DNA from: a virus
Length of the DNA stretch: 42,984 bases
Virus record (IMG/VR): IMGVR_UViG_3300032820_001953
Location: 1 to 42,984 of that record
Strand: one strand, 5' to 3'
Below, in pieces: positions 16,601 to 23,857 of this stretch (position 1 is its first letter; each line of letters opens with the position of its first letter). The translations under genes were made by a program, and so were the position numbers. The notes beneath the pieces were generated by a model. That model saw only the letters and a program-made list of their open reading frames with translations, did no database searches and had not been told where the DNA came from.

Positions 16601-17560
16601 AAAATTGGTGCAGGTCAATACAAAATTACTAATGTATCAAAAACAGGAGAATCAAACAGTATAATTAAATCAGATGGTTCTGGTGTAGTTAATATTTCAT
16701 CTTTGTCTATAGATAGTAATCCGACAATGGATGTTGTTTCAAGTACTCTTGAATTTCACACACCTGGCGGAATAAAATTTTTATCAGGAGTTGGAAGTAC
16801 ATCTGCTACTACTGTTGTTGATTTTATAGGAAAAGAATTTAGCCTTAATCATGTTTCTACTGGAGATGCTTCAGCAAGTAATTCTCAAGAAGCAGATGAC
16901 GCCGCTCTTGCAGTTAGTCATTTATATACAAAATTTATAGAATCAGAAGAAAAAGATACTGATCCAACTGGAATAGGTTTAGGTCAAAGTAGTGCATACG
17001 TTTCTGCCAGTGATACAGGTACAGAAGGTAGAATAGCACTTGTGGCTGACGGACTTGTTCCAGTATTAGTTACAGCAACAGGAATTATTCCTGATGCAGA
17101 TGTAACATATAACATTGGTACATCTACAAGAAAATATAATACAATGTATGCAACTACTTTTGAAGGTACAGCAACATCGGCACAATACGCTGACTTGGCG
17201 GAAAAATATATTGCCGATAATGAATATGATCCAGGCACAGTTATAATATTTGGTGGGGACAAAGAAGTTACTACTACACAATTATCTGAAGACACAAGAG
17301 TTGCTGGAGTTGTTTCGGACAAACCAGCATACTTAATGAATTCAGAACAAGAAGGTGGAACAGCAATTGCTCTTCAAGGTAGAGTTAAAGTTAAAATAGC
17401 TGGAATGTGTAGAAAAGGTGATATGTTAGTTACAAGTAGTATTAGAGGATACGCTTCATCTAGTCCTGATCCTAGAGTTGGAACAGTATTAGGTAAAGCA
17501 TTAGAAGATCATATGAGCCCAGGACAAGGTATGATAGAAATGGTAGTAGGTAGAGTATAA
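10664..17560 (+). CDS. Giant tail-fibre / virion structural protein (2298 aa)
   Basis: This is the largest gene in the window. It begins with an adaptor module (INIGIEGNDGTGDAIRDAFR ... NENFTELY) shared by three other genes here. Long Thr/Ser/Asn/Gly-rich beta regions follow. Around residues 925-1000 is a stretch resembling a right-handed beta-helix (GVYYEDLPIKLPDNVSLQGD). The C-terminus (YNIGTSTRKYNTMYATTFEG, then AQYADLAEKYIADNEYDPGT and a Gly-rich end) resembles the chaperone/cap domains of phage fibres that release a trimeric shaft. It overlaps the Fe-S carrier at its start and shares one base with the next start. It probably contacts the host surface. Confidence 0.85.
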   Translation: MSKQIINIGIEGNDGTGDAIRDAFRKANENFTELYAVFGQGGQITFSALSDTPASLGSKKIPISNDAGNAIEMRTITGGTGIAVDLTTNSDAIILNSTGTTVDSDATPGLGGPLNGNTFPIGNISITDQAVIDYNTAHGANISIDDLVINKKYADQRYLKVSGGPSGASGQLRVRNEPTDGSEYTLTITAFNNGDPTITNHGFDAGSNGLAFIYNSTATDAVNLVSESIYYIRYIDVNTLSLHASVAEATNDDDSTRVKISASGGSGTQTLADNEYDSTLTGNWLSSEALPRKAIVRRQGDTMEGILNLFDHPGAMAGLGRTYPDAYANIVANREFLADEVMAWFDTAYPNAHNQLFSVSAATYSPASGVMELTVGSHTLQAGTTIKIDANSLTFTCALDSHATNHTYPRATGSSAPGGYDPVYNTAIAITGVTATTITVNVGISSDTSAHTFVSATSNCISTERHEKCERDTKFNIDAIAHDVKHGGNAEIIRVSKYYWEGASSQLAAGEINYAILINNKLRDFINTNIIPNVALSTNQNPVVTTQTTTTKNGEAGADTKVTSLVATINNITENGLDVIPTPTPAVDVGDLQAATKKYVDSAVTHSATNLFVNTKGDDSMEGIPQDKWGRTLGTAYATIGAAAARAEEIMNTTPFEPGPWRQVITYNNGANDSTITSSGVDNSSGYGDVKLLIDANRQFIIEEAVASTEASYPTHVNFGTLCRRDLGYALDGLIIDIINGLNANYQAILVGQRFYNSNSGLYAITTQKDQTLHAIGYAKQLVNYILTNTSPGSLFQTDYTQTINNSWTVDANGLASAQAKFTIIENIVTNGLSVSPALVDGSTWEIKLDNGGTGNVDPNPTNSPDLIAGKMVRGLTTHATGKVVSVTQGASVDTVLVDLLEPKTFAIGEKVEFAQPIREKHIAIKVESGVYYEDLPIKLPDNVSLQGDEMRRSIIRPRDRISQSPWVRMYFYRDLTFDGLTIATQNYGYHYLSDANDNASTPKNNKELDILLLNNSSIIKNITFQGHGGFAQVLDPEGAILTKSPYTFDAACYSQSINAKAFRGGMYIDAFAGNLPTKVTNVVSPFILDVTSDAGTGLRIRKPMTPCPFYIDGDRYQINAIKNYDQANGTAQLLLDSTSNSGNGWTGAYSPPYSINVQTAGNKSALGHAFTQINDLGYGIVVTNSGLSELVSCFTYFCQTGMYANQGGKIRSLNSSCCHGTYGLVSSGSDPNESVDPITLTSDMVQTALARDDGASLTNPSGALSIYVFDLDYVVTNNSEVEVDHGGVTGVIRYEVTTIETTTETAPASTRDSAIYKINLGTSGKNETSTTGLKQAIADDQTITIRANSQFVFGAVDDPSPTKPTTAIVFDETPTVTYRSISYSTSNPVGVALPANSALIAFDDVYDYIKVVVNDAEAQNSTHAGAGTTMGHTVGDVVIAIDKVAESVDIARLNNGDMTFGWDGKTHKITSYTDRTTYATIEITDVSNINPTPIGTGIHSPMSGYTGSSGAPTLRVGLSSTEPATITVFVSTLRASNHDFLDIGTGGWNSTNFPNVIYGAPTTAPAQANETLELDKGRIYYVSTDQDGFFRVGKYFTVDQATGTVSFAAAIAISNLDGIGFKRGVVVAEFSTDGSMIDNSTDTVPTESAVRQYVNRRLGFDHANTLVGNPIGAGAVARDGSAPFTANVGAGGHKLIDLSDPSADQDAATKSYTDSIIYETDQIEDIRNINISSLASGHLLVFNGAYRLFSNPASGGNFAASDVITGSVTGATGTITEVEVLVLPGGVNATRITFNWTSSPTAFTTADIIDTGGGVTAQVIDAPMNEVANAVMSASSDVSITATRGANDTEIDFQIESDVIVNADVKSDANISQSKLNLNAATTRANASGISQADLGVASFDSSTFTITDGWVEITPSSLTFSDLPNLAQNEAYARTAVGSGSASAISFDDIISGGGAVIDSDFVTEVGQADDPGEALIKIGAGQYKITNVSKTGESNSIIKSDGSGVVNISSLSIDSNPTMDVVSSTLEFHTPGGIKFLSGVGSTSATTVVDFIGKEFSLNHVSTGDASASNSQEADDAALAVSHLYTKFIESEEKDTDPTGIGLGQSSAYVSASDTGTEGRIALVADGLVPVLVTATGIIPDADVTYNIGTSTRKYNTMYATTFEGTATSAQYADLAEKYIADNEYDPGTVIIFGGDKEVTTTQLSEDTRVAGVVSDKPAYLMNSEQEGGTAIALQGRVKVKIAGMCRKGDMLVTSSIRGYASSSPDPRVGTVLGKALEDHMSPGQGMIEMVVGRV

Positions 17561-17775
17561 TGGCACAACAAAATATAAATGTAGGTACAAGTGCAAACAA
17601 AGGTGATGGTGATCCATTAAGAACGGCGTTTACTAAAATAAACTCCAATTTTACTGACGCAGACACTAGAATAGTTGCATTAGAAGATGGAACAATTTCT
17701 TTAGCAACTTTAAAATCAGTAGTGGCGGCAAGTACAGATTTTAATGATTTTAAAACAAGGGTAGCGGCATTATAG
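17560..17775 (+). CDS. Stand-alone fibre adaptor module (71 aa)
   Basis: The whole protein is the adaptor found at the N-termini of the larger structural proteins: NINVGTSANKGDGDPLRTAF, TKINSNF, then a short helix ending TRVAAL and a TAG stop. It starts on the last base of the giant fibre gene (TAATG). The following gene begins 8 bases after its stop, in another frame, and lacks the adaptor. Either the two were once a single protein that has been split, or the adaptor works in trans as a connector between the tail and the fibre. The next gene has its own ribosome site (AGGA), which favours a true separate gene. Confidence 0.7.
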   Translation: MAQQNINVGTSANKGDGDPLRTAFTKINSNFTDADTRIVALEDGTISLATLKSVVAASTDFNDFKTRVAAL

Positions 17776-17783
17776 GATAGATT

Positions 17784-20700
17784 ATGGCAGATAGAATACC
17801 ACTTATAGTAGATACATCGGACGGTAATAAAATAAAAGAATTACCAGTAGGTGATAATTTAGATTTATCTAATTCATCATTAGTTAATGTTACATCTGTA
17901 ACAGCTACTAGTGTAAATGTAGGCGGAAATCTTTTTACTGGATCATATGCAGATCTTACAAACACTCCTACAATTCCAACAGATATTAGTGACTTAACAG
18001 ATACTCAAAGTTTGCTTGGTGCAGGAGGTGGTGGTACAACTATTATATCAGGCGGTGGTGCTGGACGATGGATGTTAACTGCTGATGACAGTACTCAAGT
18101 TGATATATTATCAGACAATACAGTAAAAATTGCAGGAGCAGGTAATATTACTACTGCTACATCTGATGTATCAGGTACTACTGTTCTTACTGTAACTGGA
18201 ACAGAATCAATAAGATGGGATTCCGGTTCAGGTTTATTTGAATTATTCACCGGTGTTGATTGGATCCCAATTATAGATACTACATATACATTTGAAGCAG
18301 GTGATGGTGATACCGCAACTTCTAAAAAAATTCGATTAACAGGTACTGGTCAATCTACTCAAGACGTAACAGTTAAAGAAGGAACAGGCGTTACTATAAC
18401 TAGAACAAGCAACGAATTAACATTTACAGCTACAGACACAGATACAACTTATTCTATATCAGCGGCTGAGGATGGTAATACAAATGCTGTACTAAGATTA
18501 ACCGCTTCTAGTCTTTTAACAGATGACGTTATATTTGCTCCAGGTTCAGGTATTGGTATTGCTAAAACAGATGATAACACATTAACTATTTCAAATACTG
18601 CGGCGGGAGCCAATGCTTTTGGAACTGTTACTGTTGGAGTAACTGATATTGAAGCAGATACTACTAATGATACTTTAACCATTGTAGGAGGAGCTAATAT
18701 TGATGTAACAGGAGATGCAGGAACTGATACTATCACAATTGCTAATACTCATGCTGATCAAAATCTTTTTAATCAAGTAGCAGGAGATACAGGAAGTAGA
18801 ATAGCTCAAACTACTACAGAAACTTTAACAATAGCCGGTGGCACAAATGTTACAACAACTGTTGCAGGTTCTACTGTAACTATTGACGCAACAGGTGGCG
18901 GCGGTTCACAAAATGTATTTGGAGTAATTGCAGTTAGTGGTCAAAGTAATGTAGTAGCAGATTCTACAACAGATACTTTAACTCTTGTTGCTGGTACAGG
19001 AATAACACTTACAACTAATCCTACGAATGATAGTATAACTGTTACAAATAGTTCTACGGGATCATCACAAAATTTATTCCAAACAGTTGCAGTTTCCGGA
19101 CAAAATAATATTGTTGCAGATTCGGCTACTGACACTTTAACTTTTGTAGGAGGTTCAGGAATAACACTTACAACTAATAGTACAACTGACGCTGTAACTA
19201 TTGTTAATGCAGATCCAAATGTAGATCAAAATATATTCCAATCAATTGCGGTTAGTGGTCAAGGTAATGTAGTAGCAGATTCTACAACAGATACATTAAC
19301 TTTCGTTGCTGGCAGTAATATGACAATTACTACTGATGTAGCAACTGATACTGTTACATTTGCTTCAAGTGGTGGAGGTGGATCTCAAAACGTATTTGAT
19401 AAAATTGCTGTTAGTGGAGAAACAGATGTTGTAGCAGATTCTACAACAGATACATTAACTTTCGTTGCTGGTGCTGGTATAGGAATTACAACTACTCCTG
19501 GTACTGATAGCGTAACTATTTCTGCCTCAGGTGGAGCAGGATCACAAAGTTTATTTGAAACAATTGCAGTTAGTGGTCAAAGTGATGTTGTAGCAGATAC
19601 AACAACTGACACATTAACTTTTGTTGCAGGTACTAATATGACAATTACCACTGATGCTGGAACTGATACTGTTACATTTGATTCAAGTGGTGGTGGAGGT
19701 TCTCAAGATTTATTCAAAACAATTACAGTTGCAGGACAAGATGATGTTGTTGCAGATTCAACTGCTGATGTTTTAACTTTTGTTGCTGGTACAGACATAT
19801 CAATAACAACTAATCAGGCGGCTGATAGTATTACAATTAATTCTACTGGTAGTGGTGGTGAAGATAATGAATTTTCATTTAAAACAATTGAAGTTTCAGG
19901 ACAAAGTGATGTTGTAGCAGATACAACAACTGATACATTAACATTTATTGAAGGTAGTAATATGACAATTACTACTAGTGGTGATTCAATTACATTTGCA
20001 TCAACAGGCGGTGGAGGCTCACAAAATTTATGGGCAACTGTGGCAGGAGATACAGGTAGTACAACAGCTAACACTACTACAGATATTTTAGGAATAGTAG
20101 GTGGAACAGATATTAGTACTTCTATTGTAGCAGATCTTTTAACAATTAATTACACAGGAGGAGCTAGTGCTCAAAATTTATTCAGTACAATTGCTATATC
20201 AGGACAAAATTCAATAGTAGCTGATGCTCCTACTGATACATTAACTATAGCGTCAGGGGCAGGTATAGTATTAGTAACTACTGCCGCTACAGATACTCTA
20301 ACTATTGCAAATTCGGCACCAAATATAGTTCAAGATGTATTCTCCGAAATTGCAGTTTCAGGACAATCAAGTCTTTTCGCAGATTCATCTGCAGATACGT
20401 TAAATGTGGCGGAAGGTGCAGGAATAGAAGTAACAACAAGTGCTGGTACCGACACTTTAACAATTACAAATACTGCTCCTAATGTAGTTCAAAGTCTATG
20501 GTCACAAATAAGTTCAGATTCAGGTAGCACAACAGCTAATACTTCTACAGACGCTTTAGCAATACTAGGTGGAACAGATATTAGTACTTCTGTATCCGGT
20601 GACACCTTAACTATTGCTTACACAGGGTCTAGTGGTTCTAATCAAAATTTATGGTATACTATAGATTCAGATTCAGGTTCTACAACAGCAAATTCAACAA

Positions 20701-21335
20701 CAGATACATTATCAATTGCCGGTGGTACAAGTATTGGAACATCTGTATCAGGAGATATTTTAACTATTACAAATCAGGCTCCAAATGTAGATCAAAATTT
20801 ATTCAATACAATTGCAGTCTCAGGACAAAGTGATGTTATTGCAGATACAACAACTGACACATTAACTTTTGTTGCTGGTACAGATATAACAATTACAACT
20901 AATGCAACAAATGATAGTATTACTATTAATTCTACTGGTGGAGGTGGAGCAGGAACTCCAGGTGGTTCTACAACAGAAGTTCAATATAATGACGGTGGAT
21001 CGTTTGCTGGTGATTCTGATTTAACATGGAACTCAGGCACTAATACATTATCAGCTAAAAATATTATTGCTGAAACTGTAGAAACAGAAACTATCGAAGC
21101 TCCTTCCAGTTTAGTAGGAACTTATACAATTTCTTCTCCAACAACTATTACTTTAGATCCAGTTAGTGAAGTTATACTTGATGCTCCAATAAAATTACTT
21201 GGAAAAACAGCGGCTCAATTAGCAACCTTCACTGCAAGTGCTGGAACAATAGTTGCTGTATCAGATAATAGTTATAAACCAGCATACTACGATGGTTCAA
21301 ATTGGAAATATGTTGCAACTGATGGAGGTGTATAA
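17784..21335 (+). CDS. Repetitive tail-fibre protein (1183 aa)
   Basis: N-terminal ~275 residues: a beta-rich head with the SYADLTNTPTIPTDISDL motif common in phage fibres and a Gly-rich hinge. Residues ~278-1055: about 15 tandem copies of a ~52-residue unit. C-terminal ~130 residues: GGSTTEVQYNDGGSF, then a cap ending YYDGSNWKYVATDGGV, similar to ends of marine phage fibres. No adaptor is present; it may come from the 71-aa gene just upstream. The repeat block should form a long triple-stranded beta shaft. Its end overlaps the protease start (TAATG). Confidence 0.85.
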   Translation: MADRIPLIVDTSDGNKIKELPVGDNLDLSNSSLVNVTSVTATSVNVGGNLFTGSYADLTNTPTIPTDISDLTDTQSLLGAGGGGTTIISGGGAGRWMLTADDSTQVDILSDNTVKIAGAGNITTATSDVSGTTVLTVTGTESIRWDSGSGLFELFTGVDWIPIIDTTYTFEAGDGDTATSKKIRLTGTGQSTQDVTVKEGTGVTITRTSNELTFTATDTDTTYSISAAEDGNTNAVLRLTASSLLTDDVIFAPGSGIGIAKTDDNTLTISNTAAGANAFGTVTVGVTDIEADTTNDTLTIVGGANIDVTGDAGTDTITIANTHADQNLFNQVAGDTGSRIAQTTTETLTIAGGTNVTTTVAGSTVTIDATGGGGSQNVFGVIAVSGQSNVVADSTTDTLTLVAGTGITLTTNPTNDSITVTNSSTGSSQNLFQTVAVSGQNNIVADSATDTLTFVGGSGITLTTNSTTDAVTIVNADPNVDQNIFQSIAVSGQGNVVADSTTDTLTFVAGSNMTITTDVATDTVTFASSGGGGSQNVFDKIAVSGETDVVADSTTDTLTFVAGAGIGITTTPGTDSVTISASGGAGSQSLFETIAVSGQSDVVADTTTDTLTFVAGTNMTITTDAGTDTVTFDSSGGGGSQDLFKTITVAGQDDVVADSTADVLTFVAGTDISITTNQAADSITINSTGSGGEDNEFSFKTIEVSGQSDVVADTTTDTLTFIEGSNMTITTSGDSITFASTGGGGSQNLWATVAGDTGSTTANTTTDILGIVGGTDISTSIVADLLTINYTGGASAQNLFSTIAISGQNSIVADAPTDTLTIASGAGIVLVTTAATDTLTIANSAPNIVQDVFSEIAVSGQSSLFADSSADTLNVAEGAGIEVTTSAGTDTLTITNTAPNVVQSLWSQISSDSGSTTANTSTDALAILGGTDISTSVSGDTLTIAYTGSSGSNQNLWYTIDSDSGSTTANSTTDTLSIAGGTSIGTSVSGDILTITNQAPNVDQNLFNTIAVSGQSDVIADTTTDTLTFVAGTDITITTNATNDSITINSTGGGGAGTPGGSTTEVQYNDGGSFAGDSDLTWNSGTNTLSAKNIIAETVETETIEAPSSLVGTYTISSPTTITLDPVSEVILDAPIKLLGKTAAQLATFTASAGTIVAVSDNSYKPAYYDGSNWKYVATDGGV
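18615..20950 (+). repeat. About 15 tandem ~52-residue (~156-base) coding repeats
   Basis: Each unit starts with an aromatic pair (LF, VF, LW), then TIAVSGQSDVVAD, TTDTLTFVAG, a TNMTITTD-like strand and a Gly/Ser linker. I count 15 copies. They fall into two subtypes: type A (IAVSGQ...VVAD), and type B (AGDTGSTTANTTTD ... GGTDISTSVSGD), of which clear examples are copies 10, 13 and 14. Copies are similar enough at DNA level that recombination could change their number. They are protein-coding, not CRISPR. Confidence 0.85.
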
Positions 21336-23107
21336 TGTCAATGCCCGATCGAGGTGCTCCACCTAAACAACCTGATAAAGAGTATGAAGATAAGATAGAA
21401 GAGATGAAAGCAAAAATGCGATCATCAAGTCCGGATGATAATTTTGAAGTTATTGTTACAGTAAAAGCCGGTGTTAACTGGGAAGTACTTCATAATGAAC
21501 TTACTAGAGATACTACTGCCGATCCAAGTGTAGATTCAAATATCATACCAGATAGAACTGTTGATGTTATTAAGTTAAAATCTACTAATAAAAGAAATAC
21601 TCATTATAATTTAAATTCTAACGAAATAAAAAAATTACAAAATGATCCAAGAATCGAAGCCGTTGAAGCACCGTTAAATCCAATGTTTATAATACAACGA
21701 AATTATCATGAGGGAGGATTTGAAAAAAGTGAGGATCATACTAGCAATTATAGAAGAGATAATTGGGGATTATTAAGACATACTAGTCAAACAAATAATT
21801 ATGGATCAAGTAGTTCAGATCCTGGTGGTACATATGATTATGTTTTAGATGGTACAGGTGTTGATGTTGTGGCTCAAGATTCTGGAGTTGTAATGGGACA
21901 TCCTGAATGGGAAGATTCAAATGGAGTTAGTAGATATGATATGCATGATTGGTATACGGTATCTGGAATATCTGGAACTCAAGCTAATGACTTTTATTCA
22001 TCAACCGATGGTTCTCATGGATCTCATGTTATGGGAACAATTGCAGGCAAAAACTTTGGTTGGGCAAAAAATTCTAAAATTTACAGTATGAGGGGCTTTG
22101 GATCTGGTAGCATTGATTTGTATGATGGTATGGACATAATGAGAGGTTGGCATAATAATAAAAATGATCCAAATCATGCTCTATGGACCGGTACACATAG
22201 ACCAACTGTAGTTAATATGAGTTGGGGTTCTAGCCAAAAATTTTATGGTTATGGTGTTGGCTTTAATATTATGGGTTTTCCAATAACCGGTGGAAGTTAT
22301 CGTGGAAATTCTTATTCTATTAATAGCAACAGTGATATGAGAAATAAAGGTTTAAGTTTTTATGGTTGGTCTGACGCAATGGACTCTTACCCTAATGCAA
22401 ATATTAATACTGTGGGTAAAAATGCCGAGCTCGAAGAAATGATTGATGATGGTATTATTGTATGTATTGCTTCAGGGAATGACGGTCAAAAATGGGATCT
22501 TCCTAGTGGAGCAGATTGGGACAATTACGTTACTTTTGGAGCAGATAGTAGCGGCTATCTTCCTGACCAATACAATTGGTCTTCTTGGGGAGGAAGCCCT
22601 GTCTCTGGAAATAAGTATTATTATAATAGAGGAGGCAGTCCTAATCCGAATTTTAATAGGGCAGGCCAGGCTTTTGTAGTTGGGTCAGTTAATAAAAATA
22701 CTTATAGTTCTACTAGGGATAGAAAAAGTTCTTTTAGTTCTCAAGGTCCAGGAGTTAATATTTGGACAGCAGGTGAGGCAATTATAAGTTGTTCTGACGG
22801 CAGTGCAGGCGGACCATACTACCATGATACCAGTTATTGGCAAGAGAAAATGCAAGGAACATCTATGGCTAGTCCTCAGGCGGCAGGAATGGCGGCTTTA
22901 GTATTACAAATGCACCCCGATTGGACACCTAAACAAGTTGTAAGTTTTATGATTCAAAATGCTATTCAAAGTAGCTTTCATTCTTCAAAAGCTAATAGTG
23001 GACAAGAAGATGATTATACTAATTATTGGTCTCTATTTGGTAGTGAAGGTGATCTTGCTTATATACCAATGGGTAGACGTGCACCTTGGAATTGGAGTTC
23101 AACTTAA
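21335..23107 (+). CDS. Subtilisin-like serine protease (S8 family) in the fibre block
   Basis: A 590-residue protein with the complete S8 triad: Asp182 in VVAQDSGV, His228 in DGSHGSHVMGTIAG and Ser510 in MQGTSMASPQAAG. The oxyanion Asn382 is in IASGNDG. Residues ~35-115 look like an I9-type pro-domain that would be removed on activation. The catalytic domain carries a long insertion rich in Tyr, Gly, Ser and Asn between the His and Ser regions. There is no signal peptide. A GGAGG ribosome site lies 9 bases before the ATG, which overlaps the fibre stop. Its place among fibre genes suggests a virion-borne protease that trims fibres or attacks host surface proteins. Confidence 0.88.
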   Translation: MSMPDRGAPPKQPDKEYEDKIEEMKAKMRSSSPDDNFEVIVTVKAGVNWEVLHNELTRDTTADPSVDSNIIPDRTVDVIKLKSTNKRNTHYNLNSNEIKKLQNDPRIEAVEAPLNPMFIIQRNYHEGGFEKSEDHTSNYRRDNWGLLRHTSQTNNYGSSSSDPGGTYDYVLDGTGVDVVAQDSGVVMGHPEWEDSNGVSRYDMHDWYTVSGISGTQANDFYSSTDGSHGSHVMGTIAGKNFGWAKNSKIYSMRGFGSGSIDLYDGMDIMRGWHNNKNDPNHALWTGTHRPTVVNMSWGSSQKFYGYGVGFNIMGFPITGGSYRGNSYSINSNSDMRNKGLSFYGWSDAMDSYPNANINTVGKNAELEEMIDDGIIVCIASGNDGQKWDLPSGADWDNYVTFGADSSGYLPDQYNWSSWGGSPVSGNKYYYNRGGSPNPNFNRAGQAFVVGSVNKNTYSSTRDRKSSFSSQGPGVNIWTAGEAIISCSDGSAGGPYYHDTSYWQEKMQGTSMASPQAAGMAALVLQMHPDWTPKQVVSFMIQNAIQSSFHSSKANSGQEDDYTNYWSLFGSEGDLAYIPMGRRAPWNWSST

Positions 23108-23111
23108 ATCT

Positions 23112-23119
23112 GATAAATA
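23112..23119 (+). promoter_or_regulatory. T4-type late promoter (GATAAATA)
   Basis: GATAAATA starts 5 bases after the protease stop. The predicted start near 23125 leaves an 11-base leader with AGGAGA directly before the ATG at 23136. Confidence 0.7.
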
Positions 23120-23135
23120 TGAGTAGGAGATAAAA

Positions 23136-23819
23136 ATGGCAGTTAGCAGTGTTAATATAGGTAATATAGCAAACGACGGTACAGGAGATGATTTAAGAGA
23201 AGCGTTTATTAAAGTTAATAATAATTTCGCTGACTTAGATGCTAGAAATCCTGAAAAAACTACAGCATCTAATTTATTACCCGACGATGCTAACACTAAA
23301 GGTTTATTTTCTACAGTAACAGATTTTGATTTAAAATTTAAAAGTCTTAAAGCAGGTACTAACGTTAGTTTTAGTTCTGATGCTAATCAAATTACTATAA
23401 CTTCTTCAGGTATTGTCAGTATTCAAGTTACTACTGATGCAGGTAGTCTTACTCCAATAGGTAGTACAGGGTTAGCTAGGTTTCTTGGTGCTGGTGGTGT
23501 TCTCACAACTGGTGGAGGAACTGACGTAACGATAGATTCAAGATTATCTAGAGAAACATCTCCATCTTTAGGAGGTACTCTAGACGCGGCGGCAAATAAT
23601 ATTAATAATGTAGGTACATTAACAGTTCAAAACGTAGATGGACTTGTAAAAGGTATAGATGTTGGTAATATTGATTCTGTTGTAGGCTTTGATATGGGTG
23701 GAATTGTTCCTACTGCTGTTAGTAACCTAATGCAATGGTTTGAAAGTTTAAAACCACTTGATATGGGTACTCCAGCTTCTCCAAACGCAACAAACATAGA
23801 TTTAGGCACTTTAGCATAA
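23136..23819 (+). CDS. Virion structural protein with fibre adaptor (227 aa)
   Basis: It begins with the adaptor module (SVNIGNIANDGTGDDLREAF, IKVNNNFADLDA). A Thr/Ser-rich beta segment (VSIQVTTDAGSLTPIGSTG ...) and two small fibre-like repeats follow. The C-terminus (MQWFESLKPLDMGTPASPN) is aromatic and Pro-rich and ends in IDLGTLA. The likely role is a short fibre or baseplate-attached spike component. It has its own late promoter and a good ribosome site. Confidence 0.75.
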   Translation: MAVSSVNIGNIANDGTGDDLREAFIKVNNNFADLDARNPEKTTASNLLPDDANTKGLFSTVTDFDLKFKSLKAGTNVSFSSDANQITITSSGIVSIQVTTDAGSLTPIGSTGLARFLGAGGVLTTGGGTDVTIDSRLSRETSPSLGGTLDAAANNINNVGTLTVQNVDGLVKGIDVGNIDSVVGFDMGGIVPTAVSNLMQWFESLKPLDMGTPASPNATNIDLGTLA

Positions 23820-23829
23820 TTGTTCTTAC

Positions 23830-23837
23830 GATAAATA
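23830..23837 (+). promoter_or_regulatory. T4-type late promoter (GATAAATA)
   Basis: GATAAATA lies 20 bases before the ATG of the first Ig-like structural gene. The predicted start near 23843 leaves a short leader with AAAGGA as the ribosome site. Confidence 0.7.
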
Positions 23838-23857
23838 TTAAAAAAGGACAATAATTC

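Noticed and set aside
15877-17322. Several antisense frames within the giant fibre gene
   Set aside because: Val/Ser/Pro-rich or Cys-rich products typical of reverse reading of Thr/Asn-rich coding DNA; no promoter or ribosome site.
20651-20833. Short + strand frame inside the repeat fibre gene
   Set aside because: Low-complexity Tyr/Asn/Arg product from reading the fibre repeats out of frame; no start signals.
18615-20950. Regular repeats that might be a CRISPR array
   Set aside because: Units are in-frame, about 156 bases long, degenerate and without unique spacers; they are protein-coding fibre repeats.
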